A stretch of DNA of 21,240 nt from a virus: the IMG/VR virus record IMGVR_UViG_3300013129_000045, positions 1-21,240 of that record, one strand, 5' to 3'. This document shows positions 7,316-15,795 of this stretch, one piece after another; position 1 is the stretch's first letter; the number at the start of each line of letters is the position of its first letter. A model generated the notes under the pieces. It ran no database searches and was not told the DNA's origin. It was given only the letters and a program-made list of their open reading frames with translations. A program made the position numbers and the translations under genes.

Positions 7316-8908
7316 TTAATCTCTACGAGAACCAGGTCCTGCCTTGGTTCCATGCTGATTCGTTGGTTGGTTCTGACTCCGGGTCTTTGCTGACACTGAG
7401 CCCGTACTATCGCCACCAGCAAAGGCGTTTACGGGACCCGCTTCCTTGACAGGAATCTGAACCATGTTGACAAACAGATCGTTCTCGGCTCCATCACCAA
7501 TAGGAGAGAACTTGAGCATTCGTCTGGCTTCTGGGTGCGTTATGATATTGCCCTCCCAGAGGTTGATGATGTCGTTGTGACGGGCTATTTCCTTCTCAAG
7601 GCGCATCTCGTTGAAGATCATGCGCACCTTCATCTCCCCTGTTTCGTCGAACAGATCAGGATCCTCGTACGTGGTCTCAGCCCTGACGAGCAGGTCAGGA
7701 ATGAGATTGAAGTTGATTGGAGCAGTGAGTGCGGATGCCAGATATGTACAATGATCGGCCAGGGCATCATCTATCGACTCGGCCGTATTCCTGTTGGCAC
7801 TATTGCCCTCACCAACCGATATGGGGGAACTTCCCGACCCCATGAGAACTCGGTTCTTGAAGTGTTCAAGGTAGGGTACCAGATTGGCTACCCCACTCTG
7901 CAGGTTCACTGCAGTCACTTTCGTACGGTGGTCGGTAGTGATCATACCATTGGGGGCCATGTTGATGATTGCATCATTGACCCCGCGCACTTCGTCTGGG
8001 CTTGATGGAAGCTCGTCGGTGCCTACCTGGGTATGCAGAAGAGGTGACCCAAACTGAAAGCACAGGAGCTCAATGGTTTCCTCTATAGATCTGAGGGTCA
8101 TGATATCATCAAGCATCTGAAAGCATGGGGGCTCTGGGAACATCTCGTCCCCGGGGTCAGCCATGTAGGCAATCATGATATCCTCAGCTGGAATGCCAAA
8201 GAACGACCCTCCTATCATCTTCTGGATTGCTTGGGCGATCACGCTGAAACTGCCGTCCTGTACTCCTACCAGTCTCCCGCGATCGTTCACATAGAACAAT
8301 GCATTGTGAGGCTTGATAATTCTGAGCTTGGTAATTCTGTTCTTGCGCTTGTCATCAATGGCCATTTCGTCTTTGATGCGTTCCCTGACCTTCTGCAGGA
8401 TCACAACCCCGTACTTGAGAAGACTGATGGCCGCAGAGAAGAGAGTCTGATCCAGAGGCATCATGCTGTCCATCTGGATGCGAGCAATCTCCTTCTTGAG
8501 GGTACCAAGGATCTCCGTGTCGTCAGAGGAGAATCCATATCCATTCCTCATCATAGTCTCAACCTGTCTGATCAGAGATCGTGAGAAGTAGGACTCGCGG
8601 TTGTAAAAGGCATCTATCCTGTCATACATGAACGGGGAGCGCACCATCGTGATGTTGGAGAAGGTCTTCGAGGTAACCTTCCGGCGCTCCATGATGAACC
8701 TATTGAACTTCCTTCCCGACGGCCGGTGTTGACCGAGCATGTCGCTGAGGAGTACAGGGTTGAACTCCGGCATGCCTGTCTGTCGTGTGCTATCTTCAGA
8801 GAAGATACGCTGAGCGAGAGCCGGCACGTTCGTTTGGATCTCTGTGTCATATAGACGGTTAAGCTTGCGCAGGTCTCTGCGCTGGCGAATGTTGTCAAGC
8901 AGTTTCAT
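7316..8908 (-). CDS. Portal protein, 530 aa
   Basis: Portals form the dodecameric ring at one capsid vertex through which DNA enters and leaves. Length (about 500 residues), position between terminase and protease, and sequence style all fit. The N-terminus is helical and basic; the middle has a wing/stem-like region with LRIIKPHNALFYVNDRGRL and VPYLEHFKNRVLMGSG. Near residues 350-380 is SSPISVGEGNSANRNTAE, resembling the SG.P....G...NR.T.E motif common in portals of myophage and siphophage type. A long helix follows, then a Ser/Gln/Gly-rich disordered tail. It starts at an ATG with AGGA nine bases upstream, overlapping the stop of the preceding gene by 14 bases. Its stop lies within the next gene's ribosome binding site, so the three genes are translationally linked. 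Confidence 0.88.
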   Translation of the reverse strand: MKLLDNIRQRRDLRKLNRLYDTEIQTNVPALAQRIFSEDSTRQTGMPEFNPVLLSDMLGQHRPSGRKFNRFIMERRKVTSKTFSNITMVRSPFMYDRIDAFYNRESYFSRSLIRQVETMMRNGYGFSSDDTEILGTLKKEIARIQMDSMMPLDQTLFSAAISLLKYGVVILQKVRERIKDEMAIDDKRKNRITKLRIIKPHNALFYVNDRGRLVGVQDGSFSVIAQAIQKMIGGSFFGIPAEDIMIAYMADPGDEMFPEPPCFQMLDDIMTLRSIEETIELLCFQFGSPLLHTQVGTDELPSSPDEVRGVNDAIINMAPNGMITTDHRTKVTAVNLQSGVANLVPYLEHFKNRVLMGSGSSPISVGEGNSANRNTAESIDDALADHCTYLASALTAPINFNLIPDLLVRAETTYEDPDLFDETGEMKVRMIFNEMRLEKEIARHNDIINLWEGNIITHPEARRMLKFSPIGDGAENDLFVNMVQIPVKEAGPVNAFAGGDSTGSVSAKTRSQNQPTNQHGTKAGPGSRRD

Positions 8909-11399
8909 TGGTCGTATCCTGCCCCCTCAGTATATCAAAGATGTACCGCATAGACTCCTCTATTTCGCTCACCTTTGTGCCCGTCATCTCCTCCATCATG
9001 ACAATAAACTGATCCATGGTGACTATTTGTCCTGTAATAGGATCAACGAACCTGGATACTGAAAGGAGTGGGGCATTGATTGCATTGCTGACAATCTCCT
9101 TGGCGGCTGGTCCGAACTCTCCGAACTGACCTGACATACCGGCCTCAAGGCCATCCAACATCTCCTGATCCTCGACGGTGAAGGTCGTAGACTCGGCCAG
9201 GAGAGGCTTGCTGTATTCGTCAAACTTGGCAAGGTTCTGGGGTGACCCAGCGACCTCCACAAGGAACTTTGCCCTACCATACTCATCAATGATCTCCCGT
9301 CTGACGATCTTATTGATCAGATCCTCAGGATCGTAGCAATCCCTGAGATTAAGGATGAGGTTAATGACAGCCTGTAGAAGCTTTGACAGAGCCTCAAGAG
9401 ACTTCAGTCTCATCCTCGTCAGCATGACATCGTTAAGAATGACTATGTCAGGAAGAGTAAAGTCAAGGACCCTCATGATGGAGTTAAGTATACCCCACTT
9501 GAGGTTGCCAAGCAGACAGAGCAGGAACTTGAGGAACTTGTCGAATCCAAAGCATTCGTTGTTGATCATATGACGAATCTCTGGGATTGTTTGCAATCCA
9601 GCGAGCAGCTGATCCAATGGACCGAAAAGGATATCCAGGAACTCTGACAAACCATTGGCAATGGTTACCTTGATCATCTCCCACATCTCGGTAAGAGGAA
9701 GCGTAAGACCGGCAAGCAGGATCTGTCTCTGCATCTTCCCAATGAAGATATCGAGGATCTGCTTCAGAACCTGCAGGAGCTTGACAAACTCCTGGAGATC
9801 CTTGTTGTTGCGAAGGTCCCTGGCCCATCTCAGATGTAGCTCTTCACGGACAGCATCACCGTCTTCCTGATCAGGGCACCATACTCCCTTTGTGATAAGA
9901 GCCCTCCATATTGACGCTACCGCCACAATAAGGTAGATGAAGCAGCAAAGCTGTTTCGAGGAACCCCACTTGGAGAGGTCAGCAACCATACACACCATAC
10001 GGTCAGCAAAGCTCAGTATCTCATAGAGGACGTTGTCAAGTTGCTCCAGGAACTGGAATTGGGATCTTCCAACGAGTGGAGTACCATTGTTCTTTGGTAA
10101 CCATTGGCCAGCAGCCTTGTTAACTGCCACGGTCATTCGCTCCTCTGGAGATCTGTTGTCCGTATCCTGCATTCCAAAGCAATCCCATGGGGCCGTTGGT
10201 TTCCCTGTGTGCTGATACAACCGTTGGTTCTTGATGGCACTCTGGACAGTATCCGTCATTACGGTACCAACATCTGCCGCCTCAATGGTCTTGGTAAGTA
10301 CCCTGACATTCTCAGCTCCAAAGCCCATCGTTCCAGTAGTGGATTGCCTGGTCTCAAGATACCTGGCTACTTCTTGGGCAGCAACCCGCTCATACTCGTT
10401 AGGCTCGATGTTCTTGTTCGTGGCATTGTCGACCGTACAGATGGTCCGTTTGCCAGCGTAGTCTGGATCCATCTCCTGTCTGATCCACTTCTCGAAGCAT
10501 GAGCTCTGTATGAACGAGAAGACGTCATTCTCTGTTATGCCAAAGAAGATTGGCTCCATCACACAGCAGTTGATCTGCTTGAAGTCCATCTTGCGCCATT
10601 GGTCGTGGTCGCACTTGTGCGGTGGCTTGCTGCGAAGACTGCACTTGTATCCAACCAACTTTAGGAGCTGCTTCTCAATCTTGTGTAACTGGTCGGCGAT
10701 CTTATCACCTATCTTCCATTCGAACTTGAGCCTGACCTTCATGATCTTCTTGTTGATACCAAACTTCAGCTTTCCCCTGAAGAATCCACAGACCCAACCC
10801 ACTGTGTAGTGGACAGAGATCACATGAGCCATCTTCAGGACTATCACAAGCAGCTTTAGACCGTACATTACCTGCTTCAGGTAGGAGGCATTCTGAAGCT
10901 TGCTCGTGACCTTCTTCTTGAGAGCATCGGCGTTGAAGTTCTTCACATCATCAAGATAGGGTTTCTCCTGACCCTTGGGGTCATATGCTCCAGCAACCCT
11001 GAAGATACACTGGGCCACATCTGCGGGCAGCGTGTATGCAGGATCTGTTGGAGGAAGTGGCTCTCCTGCCGAGTCTGTGAAATGGATGTCAGTAAGATCC
11101 GTCAGGAGTCTCAACACATGCAGTGGTGCGTCGCCCACATATAGGTCAAGATCCTCGATGGTCTTGTCGAGAAGGAACTCCGAGCGTAGTCTGATCTCAG
11201 CAGCTATGCGTCCATATTCTATGAAGCGCATCTCGAATGCGGTAAGGGGGTCTGGAACATCCTCTTTAGGGATGCCAAGATCCTCCAGGATGGTATCACG
11301 CACTGCGTGCTCTGCTGTGATCTCATCTGGAATGTTTACCCGCTCCCTGATTGGAGCCTTGATGTCCGGTCTATAGAAGAGTTCGTCGCGTTCCGCCAT
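8895..11399 (-). CDS. Large cysteine-rich protein with hydrophobic segments between terminase and portal, 834 aa
   Basis: Not recognised. I chose the ATG at 11399 (MAERDELFYRP) because AGGA lies just upstream (GGCAGGACTAT before ATG). A longer in-frame start at 11516 would only add sequence antisense to nothing and out of frame within the terminase tail. Features: acidic N-terminus (residues 1-130); membrane-like segments around 174-207 (QVMYGLKLLVIVLKMAHVIS) and 484-503 (LCCFIYLIVAVASIWRALIT); amphipathic helices through 530-690; and an acidic, methionine-rich C-terminus. There are 16 cysteines, several clustered at 253-301 (YKC, HKCDHD, NCC, SSC). A gene this large between terminase and portal is uncommon. 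Possible roles include an internal head protein, a portal-associated protein or one delivered with the DNA; all are inference. It overlaps the terminase stop by 29 bases. Confidence 0.8.
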   Translation of the reverse strand: MAERDELFYRPDIKAPIRERVNIPDEITAEHAVRDTILEDLGIPKEDVPDPLTAFEMRFIEYGRIAAEIRLRSEFLLDKTIEDLDLYVGDAPLHVLRLLTDLTDIHFTDSAGEPLPPTDPAYTLPADVAQCIFRVAGAYDPKGQEKPYLDDVKNFNADALKKKVTSKLQNASYLKQVMYGLKLLVIVLKMAHVISVHYTVGWVCGFFRGKLKFGINKKIMKVRLKFEWKIGDKIADQLHKIEKQLLKLVGYKCSLRSKPPHKCDHDQWRKMDFKQINCCVMEPIFFGITENDVFSFIQSSCFEKWIRQEMDPDYAGKRTICTVDNATNKNIEPNEYERVAAQEVARYLETRQSTTGTMGFGAENVRVLTKTIEAADVGTVMTDTVQSAIKNQRLYQHTGKPTAPWDCFGMQDTDNRSPEERMTVAVNKAAGQWLPKNNGTPLVGRSQFQFLEQLDNVLYEILSFADRMVCMVADLSKWGSSKQLCCFIYLIVAVASIWRALITKGVWCPDQEDGDAVREELHLRWARDLRNNKDLQEFVKLLQVLKQILDIFIGKMQRQILLAGLTLPLTEMWEMIKVTIANGLSEFLDILFGPLDQLLAGLQTIPEIRHMINNECFGFDKFLKFLLCLLGNLKWGILNSIMRVLDFTLPDIVILNDVMLTRMRLKSLEALSKLLQAVINLILNLRDCYDPEDLINKIVRREIIDEYGRAKFLVEVAGSPQNLAKFDEYSKPLLAESTTFTVEDQEMLDGLEAGMSGQFGEFGPAAKEIVSNAINAPLLSVSRFVDPITGQIVTMDQFIVMMEEMTGTKVSEIEESMRYIFDILRGQDTTNETA

Positions 11400-13314
11400 A
11401 TAGTCCTGCCGTCCTTGATCTTGATTGGCCTCCCCGAATTGGCCCCAGGGAGCCTGTAGCAATCCTGGCAACGTTCTGAGCTGCCTGTACGCTACGCGAT
11501 TCCCTGACAACGTCATAGAGTTCTGCTGTCTGTATGTTTAAGTGCGCACTCTGTGGTCTCATCTGCAATGAGTTGGAGAAGATATCATAACCGTGGACAC
11601 AGAACTGAAGTGCCGAGAGTGAGTGCGTATTGTCTGTATACTCAAAGCCACCATCACGCTGGTAGCCCTTGCGACGGAAGTTCCTGAGCTCCTTGATAAG
11701 TCCGTCGCGCTTTCCCTCTTCCTCCTTTGGAAGTACGAGGGACTCTTCCAAGTACTTCGCGAGGAGTCCAACAATCTTTGTCTTTACTCTCACGACAATG
11801 GTATTCCGCCGTCGACCGCCGGTCTCAGGAGAGTCATATTCGACAACCATCTTTTCCTTCTTGGTTGAGTCAACAATGTTGAGCAGCTTTGATGGCTCTC
11901 CGCCTACCTTGGGAAGCTCCTTCTGGAGGAGTTCGATCTGGGTCTCTCCATATCCTGAGTCTACAGAGATTACAAGATGCTTGCCTTCCTTGTACAGATT
12001 GACAATGCGCTCAACTGATCGTGATTGCGTATACTCAGCATATGAGATACTCTCATGACGAGTAACCCATGGTCGTCCAAACATCGTACATATCTCGATG
12101 ATCCTGACGCCGTTCTGGGGATTGTTCCAGTCTACTCCAAGGTATTTGGATCCGCGCTCATACTCAAGTGTCTGCCTGAGTTCCTCCATGGTAAGATACC
12201 GCCCGGCAAGGGCGCCCCGCATAAGCGCTTCATCTATGGCACTACCCTTGTAGACAGCGCCCTTCGCCTCAGCCCACTCTGCGAGAACCTCGAGCTTCCA
12301 TGTGACTTCATCAAAGATAAGCTCACGAAGACGGGCTTCAATCTGTGGCCAGTTCTTCTCAAGCGTTGATGGTAGGTGATACTCTGCACCGTTCTTGTTC
12401 TTTGGGTCAGCACACTTGTCGCAGAACTGTCTGAACCATGTGTCCTCAAGACCGGACGGAGTAGATGACGCCCAGATAGGAATGTTCGGGTTACCTTTGA
12501 TGATACCATTGATGACAGGCCATGCCTTGTCGGGAAGGTATTCAGCCTCGTCCACATAGATATGTGTGGCTGTCTGTCCGCGAGCTTTGTCTGGCCTCTG
12601 TTTCATGAAGAAGAAGCGTATTACGGACCCAGTCGATGCCTTGATCTCATAGTCATACTCTGGTTCCAGCGCATCGCGCAGCTTCTTCCTCGTCCCCAGT
12701 CTATAGGATGTCCTGAGCTCAGAGCCTCTGATGAGATTCTGCATGATCTCAAGCATACGGTTCATGTTCTTCTTCTCTGGGACAAAGATCAGTATTACCG
12801 CATGCTGGTTTATGCCAGCACAGTGTAGAATATCAACGCACATGTGCACGGTCTTTCCCTGCTGACGACCTACGCGAGCTGCTCGATTGAGAGATCCGTC
12901 ACGTAGCAGGGCCTTGAACTGATCCCTGCATTCAAACTTGGTCTTTCCCACATCGGGATCTGTCAGATAGCTTTCTGACCAGGTGACAGGATCGAGAGAC
13001 GCCTCAAGCTCTCGGATGTCCTCATCAGTTGCCCCGTCTCTCTTCAGTAGTGCGATCTGTTCGGGGGTGAACTTCTTGACGATTGCAGGCATGCCTACCT
13101 CTATGGTGTAATCATGGCATATATTGTAGAATGTACCCAGGTCAAAAGACCACTCTGGAGGGGGAATGAGGAAGCTCGGACGATTCAGTAAGACCACCGG
13201 AAGGTTCGGTTCCCAGAAGGTGAGGAAGTACTTCACGACTGGGGCCAACCCTGGAGTGTTCTTCATGGGGAAGGGGGCCAGGTCTACCACAAGCCGGTTG
13301 ACCAGAGCACTCAC
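11371..13314 (-). CDS. terL: Terminase large subunit (ATPase plus nuclease), up to 647 aa
   Basis: Packages phage DNA into the prohead. Numbering from the GTG at 13314: Walker A RVGRQQGKT (147-155), Walker B IYVDEAE (252-258) with catalytic Glu256, and the coupling motif WASSTPSG (281-288). The C-terminal RNase H-like nuclease has acidic residues at Asp395 (YLGVDWNN), Asp452 (VISVDSGYGE) and Asp561 (YTDNTHSLSALQ). Length fits large terminases, and the Ser/Arg/Gly-rich tail is probably flexible. The start is uncertain: neither the GTG at 13314 nor the ATG at 13266 has a visible Shine-Dalgarno. The 5' end overlaps a divergent plus-strand gene. It heads the leftward gene series. Confidence 0.93.
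   Translation of the reverse strand: MSALVNRLVVDLAPFPMKNTPGLAPVVKYFLTFWEPNLPVVLLNRPSFLIPPPEWSFDLGTFYNICHDYTIEVGMPAIVKKFTPEQIALLKRDGATDEDIRELEASLDPVTWSESYLTDPDVGKTKFECRDQFKALLRDGSLNRAARVGRQQGKTVHMCVDILHCAGINQHAVILIFVPEKKNMNRMLEIMQNLIRGSELRTSYRLGTRKKLRDALEPEYDYEIKASTGSVIRFFFMKQRPDKARGQTATHIYVDEAEYLPDKAWPVINGIIKGNPNIPIWASSTPSGLEDTWFRQFCDKCADPKNKNGAEYHLPSTLEKNWPQIEARLRELIFDEVTWKLEVLAEWAEAKGAVYKGSAIDEALMRGALAGRYLTMEELRQTLEYERGSKYLGVDWNNPQNGVRIIEICTMFGRPWVTRHESISYAEYTQSRSVERIVNLYKEGKHLVISVDSGYGETQIELLQKELPKVGGEPSKLLNIVDSTKKEKMVVEYDSPETGGRRRNTIVVRVKTKIVGLLAKYLEESLVLPKEEEGKRDGLIKELRNFRRKGYQRDGGFEYTDNTHSLSALQFCVHGYDIFSNSLQMRPQSAHLNIQTAELYDVVRESRSVQAAQNVARIATGSLGPIRGGQSRSRTAGLYGGTRRTLL
13083..13112 (+). 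promoter_or_regulatory. Weak candidate promoter for the rightward genes, inside terL
   Basis: TTGCAG (13083-13088; three of six match TTGACA), an 18-base spacer and TGTAAT (13107-13112; five of six match TATAAT) lie about 53 bases before the first plus-strand start. The CTATGGT lead-in matches the one at the site near 2614. As there is no non-coding space between the divergent gene sets, any rightward promoter has to lie inside terL. Evidence is pattern only. Confidence 0.25.
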
Positions 13315-13555
13315 TCGCTATGGGGGCACAGTGTCAACAGCAAAGAGACTTGGACTTGGTGCCGGTCTTGCCGGCATAGGTGCTGCTGCACTTGGAGCCA
13401 CTGCGGTATACAAGCTCTCAAACTTCAGAGATGGTCTCGCCCGCGGTCTCTTTCCCAATAGCTCCATGCCCATGGAATCAGGTATGTACGGCCATCGAAC
13501 GTCGTCTCAGCCTGCCGGAATTGGCGGACTAAGGTTCAGCTTCCGCAGGGGGTAA
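13166..13555 (+). CDS. Small basic membrane-prone protein with glycine zipper, 129 aa (or 96 aa)
   Basis: First gene of the rightward series. It has a basic N-terminus, one strongly hydrophobic glycine/alanine-rich segment at residues 61-82 (RLGLGAGLAGIGAAALGATA) and a Gly/Ser/Met-rich tail ending FSFRRG. Such glycine zippers occur in membrane-inserting phage proteins and in holins, but nothing identifies a lysis gene. Two starts are possible. The ATG at 13166 has GGAGGGGG just upstream with a short gap and overlaps terL by 149 bases. The ATG at 13265 (MGKGARSTTSRL) has GGAG eight bases upstream and overlaps terL by 50. I favour the shorter form slightly, since it spares the conserved-looking terminase N-terminus. 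Its stop (TAA) is followed three bases later by the next gene's GTG. Confidence 0.6.
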   Translation: MRKLGRFSKTTGRFGSQKVRKYFTTGANPGVFFMGKGARSTTSRLTRALTRYGGTVSTAKRLGLGAGLAGIGAAALGATAVYKLSNFRDGLARGLFPNSSMPMESGMYGHRTSSQPAGIGGLRFSFRRG

Positions 13556-13558
13556 TGA

Positions 13559-15070
13559 GTGGCACTCTTTTCCGCATACAACGGTGAGAATCTTGCCTAC
13601 AACATAAGGGAGATGGGTAATATTCGCTCAGATCCCTACACGCGTCAAGACTTCGAAGACGCGATGCCTAGTCCTACTTCAATTGCAATGCTGCCTCTCA
13701 AGCTCAGCCTCTATGCAAGTACCATAAGATCAGCATGGTATGGAATGGGCTACATAGGCAGCACAGCAAATAGGTTCAATCCTAACCGCCTCAAGTGGCG
13801 GTATCGTGCAACAACAGTAGATGGCCTCATTGGTGGTACCATACGTGCCATTCAGAATGGTACGGTTCGTCTGTTCAGAGGTGAAGCGTTCACCTTTGGT
13901 AAGTGGAAGACGATGAAGAACAGTGTCAAGTCTATGCGTGATGCATTCGTACAGCACGGTCTTTCCCCGCTCACCGCAGGGAAGTACCCAGGAACCATGG
14001 TGGGAATCACGAAGGCCACGAGATCTTTCAGGCCAAAGGAGGGTTTCAAGGAAGTCAGGCGTCTCTTCATGGAGCACACCGGAAGATCTGGCCCCGCAAT
14101 AGAGAGCGGCCAGCGAACCAAACCATGGTCAAGGATATATACACCACAGGGAGAGACAGCATTCATGGCTGCACGAGGAACATGGTCCATGGGTCTCATG
14201 GATCGGTTCTATCTAAGTCCAAAGAACATCAGTTCCAACTTGGAGTCACTGCTTGAGAAGGGCGTCTTCGCCGCTGGAGATGATGCGCAGGGAATCTACA
14301 AGGCTCTCTCAACTGATAATGCCTTCGCACAGAACCTTGCCAGAGAACTATATGCCGGGGATCTGAGGTCAGTTGCACACCAGAGAGGAAAGGCTGACAT
14401 CATTGAGCGCTCTGTCTGGGGCAAGACCAGAGCTGACGCAATGAGCCGCAAGCAGTATCGTCAATACTACAGGGATGTACTGAAGGACCGGAAGACCACT
14501 ACCCTGTGGGATATCATCAAGGGAGAGAGTAGAACCAAGGGGACCTTCTGGGATAGACGTAAGGGATTCTTTGTTGGCGAGAACAGAGTACGGTTCACCA
14601 GGAACATGACTGGTGCCCGTCCGTTCATGGGCACGAGGTTCACCTTCTGGTGGAACCGTGCAGCATACGGAAAGCTCTATGGCCAGGTCGCTGAGGCAGC
14701 TATGCGAACCATGCGCGATCAGGGAGTTCAGAACGTTGCATCTGCCGCAGTGAGAGAGGCAGCTGGAAACATAGCATCCACCGTCGTTGGCAGGGTACGC
14801 CTCGCAAAGCTGGTACGTGGCGTGGGGATTGCCGCATATGCAATTCCCATGGCGCTTCAGGGAGCCATGAGTGCATACAAGACCGCCACTGAGGTGGTTG
14901 CCAGAGCAGCACCAACCATGAGGATGTTGACAAGAATGGAGTTCGGCACAGGAGAAGTACTTGATTCCGCCAGGATGGCTACCGAGCGCCAGAGGGCGGT
15001 GTCTGCAATACAGAATGCCCACATGAACGCCCGGTACCTCCTTGGCAACGAGGCATCACTCTACCATTAA
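13559..15070 (+). CDS. Basic protein of unknown function, 503 aa
   Basis: Begins at a GTG (13559) with AGGGGG eight bases upstream; an ATG at 13555 is in another frame and stops quickly. The protein is rich in Arg, Lys, Ala and aromatic residues. It has a possible amphipathic or hydrophobic stretch near residues 41-70 (SIAMLPLKLSLYASTIRSAW), basic tryptophan-containing sequence through the middle (KGTFWDRRKGFF, RFTFWWNRAAYGK), and a glycine/alanine-rich hydrophobic segment at 418-440 (VRGVGIAAYAIPMALQGAM). The rest is helical. No catalytic motif is visible. Basic charge plus a membrane-like segment could suit a DNA-associated or ejected virion protein, but this is inference. Its stop codon shares a TTAA with the stop of the convergent regulator gene, so the two end back to back with no terminator between them. 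Confidence 0.8.
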   Translation: MALFSAYNGENLAYNIREMGNIRSDPYTRQDFEDAMPSPTSIAMLPLKLSLYASTIRSAWYGMGYIGSTANRFNPNRLKWRYRATTVDGLIGGTIRAIQNGTVRLFRGEAFTFGKWKTMKNSVKSMRDAFVQHGLSPLTAGKYPGTMVGITKATRSFRPKEGFKEVRRLFMEHTGRSGPAIESGQRTKPWSRIYTPQGETAFMAARGTWSMGLMDRFYLSPKNISSNLESLLEKGVFAAGDDAQGIYKALSTDNAFAQNLARELYAGDLRSVAHQRGKADIIERSVWGKTRADAMSRKQYRQYYRDVLKDRKTTTLWDIIKGESRTKGTFWDRRKGFFVGENRVRFTRNMTGARPFMGTRFTFWWNRAAYGKLYGQVAEAAMRTMRDQGVQNVASAAVREAAGNIASTVVGRVRLAKLVRGVGIAAYAIPMALQGAMSAYKTATEVVARAAPTMRMLTRMEFGTGEVLDSARMATERQRAVSAIQNAHMNARYLLGNEASLYH

Positions 15071-15324
15071 GGAATAGGCCGAAGATGCGCCGGGATGGGT
15101 CCTCCATTATACTCTGGAGTCCCATCTGATCTGAACTTCCTCGAAAGAGAATGTTTGCGTCTGAAACGATTCACGGTGTACCGATCAATGCCCAGGTATT
15201 TGGCGATAGACACATCACCCCAACCTAGAACCATCAGATTTGCGAGCTGTGCCCCGTGTTTCACCTCCGCCTCCTGGAGACGTTGTTCTAACGATCCCTC
15301 AGGCTTGTGTAGCAGTCTGGCCAT
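15067..15324 (-). CDS. Helix-turn-helix DNA-binding protein, 85 aa
   Basis: The only minus-strand gene in the right arm. The ATG at 15324 (MARLLHKPEGSLEQRL) has GGAGG five bases upstream; a longer frame to 15456 lacks such a site and begins with unlikely sequence. Residues 27-57 fit a helix-turn-helix: LANLMVLGWGDVSIAKYLGI, then DRYTVNRFRRKHSLSRK as the basic recognition helix. Residues 1-25 are charged and helical, and the tail is Gly/Pro-rich. It resembles small phage repressors or homeodomain-like HTH proteins; the exact family is unclear. A TTGACA promoter lies upstream, and a candidate rightward promoter lies next to it, so it could control the plus-strand genes and itself. Its stop overlaps the convergent gene's stop by two bases or more in a TTAA. 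Confidence 0.8.
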   Translation of the reverse strand: MARLLHKPEGSLEQRLQEAEVKHGAQLANLMVLGWGDVSIAKYLGIDRYTVNRFRRKHSLSRKFRSDGTPEYNGGPIPAHLRPIP

Positions 15325-15394
15325 GCCAACCTCCGAATATATAGTTGCTCCTATCCGCTCTCCCCACCCGACGGGGTATCTCTGTCTCCATATC

Positions 15395-15423
15395 AGTATG
15401 AAAGCTACGATACACAATGTCAA
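15395..15423 (-). promoter_or_regulatory. Sigma70-type promoter for the HTH gene
   Basis: On the minus strand a perfect -35 TTGACA (15423-15418) is followed after 17 bases by CATACT (15400-15395; four of six match TATAAT). Transcription would start near 15388, leaving about 64 bases of leader before the HTH start codon. Confidence 0.6.
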
Positions 15424-15442
15424 GCAATAATTGAACTGTGAG

Positions 15443-15472
15443 TTGTATTTGTTCACCTGCCTCGGGTAGAAT
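15443..15472 (+). promoter_or_regulatory. Candidate promoter for the 97-aa gene and the nuclease operon
   Basis: TTGTAT (15443-15448), an 18-base spacer and TAGAAT (15467-15472; five of six match TATAAT) lie about 30 bases before the ATG at 15502. GGGTAGAATGTT resembles the GGGTACAATATT of the site before the protease-scaffold gene. A TGAAC-14-GTTCA inverted repeat (15432-15455) overlaps the -35 and may be an operator for the neighbouring HTH protein. The match is moderate. Confidence 0.4.
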
Positions 15473-15501
15473 GTTACAAGCTATTCATTAAGGGGGACGC
15501 A

Positions 15502-15795
15502 ATGGGACAAACAATGGGATTAAAGATGGTCAGCTACGACCAGGTCAGGGACCAGGGGATGATCGCCTTTCTATCGAAGAAGGGGAACATGAAGACAGTC
15601 TCGATTCATCGGAAGACATTCGACCGCCTGATGTCGGGGGAACTCGACCGCAGTACCGAACCAGGAGAGACACCATCGCTTGACCAAGTGGATCTTCGTG
15701 AGGCCCTTGTCAGCGAAGTCAAGAAGGACTATAGCCAGTGGTTCGATACGAACGCGAATAGGCTGTCCCAGGAGGCATGCAACGGTGCAAGGTAA
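15502..15795 (+). CDS. Hypothetical protein, 97 aa
   Basis: ATG with AGGGGG five to six bases upstream; first gene after the divergent intergenic region. The protein is soluble and charged. The N-terminal half (GMIAFLSKKGNMKTVSIHRK) looks like a short beta-strand pair, and the C-terminal half is acidic and helical (LDQVDLREALVSEVKKDY). No known motif. Its stop overlaps the next gene's GTG start by 11 bases, and it encodes the AGGAGG used by that gene, so the two are translationally coupled. An accessory or regulatory role is possible but unsupported. Confidence 0.75.
   Translation: MGQTMGLKMVSYDQVRDQGMIAFLSKKGNMKTVSIHRKTFDRLMSGELDRSTEPGETPSLDQVDLREALVSEVKKDYSQWFDTNANRLSQEACNGAR

Noticed and set aside
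11400-11516. Longer N-terminus for the 834-residue protein
   Set aside because: The extension lies inside the terminase coding region in another frame, and the ATG at 11399 has a better ribosome binding site.
15325-15456. Longer N-terminus for the HTH protein with a hydrophobic segment
   Set aside because: It would cover the TTGACA promoter, and the internal ATG at 15324 has an ideal GGAGG. The apparent membrane helix is therefore probably not translated.
15680-15784. Upstream TTG start for the four-cysteine protein
   Set aside because: It would overlap the 97-residue gene by more than 100 bases and lacks a good site; the GTG at 15785 has AGGAGG at proper spacing.
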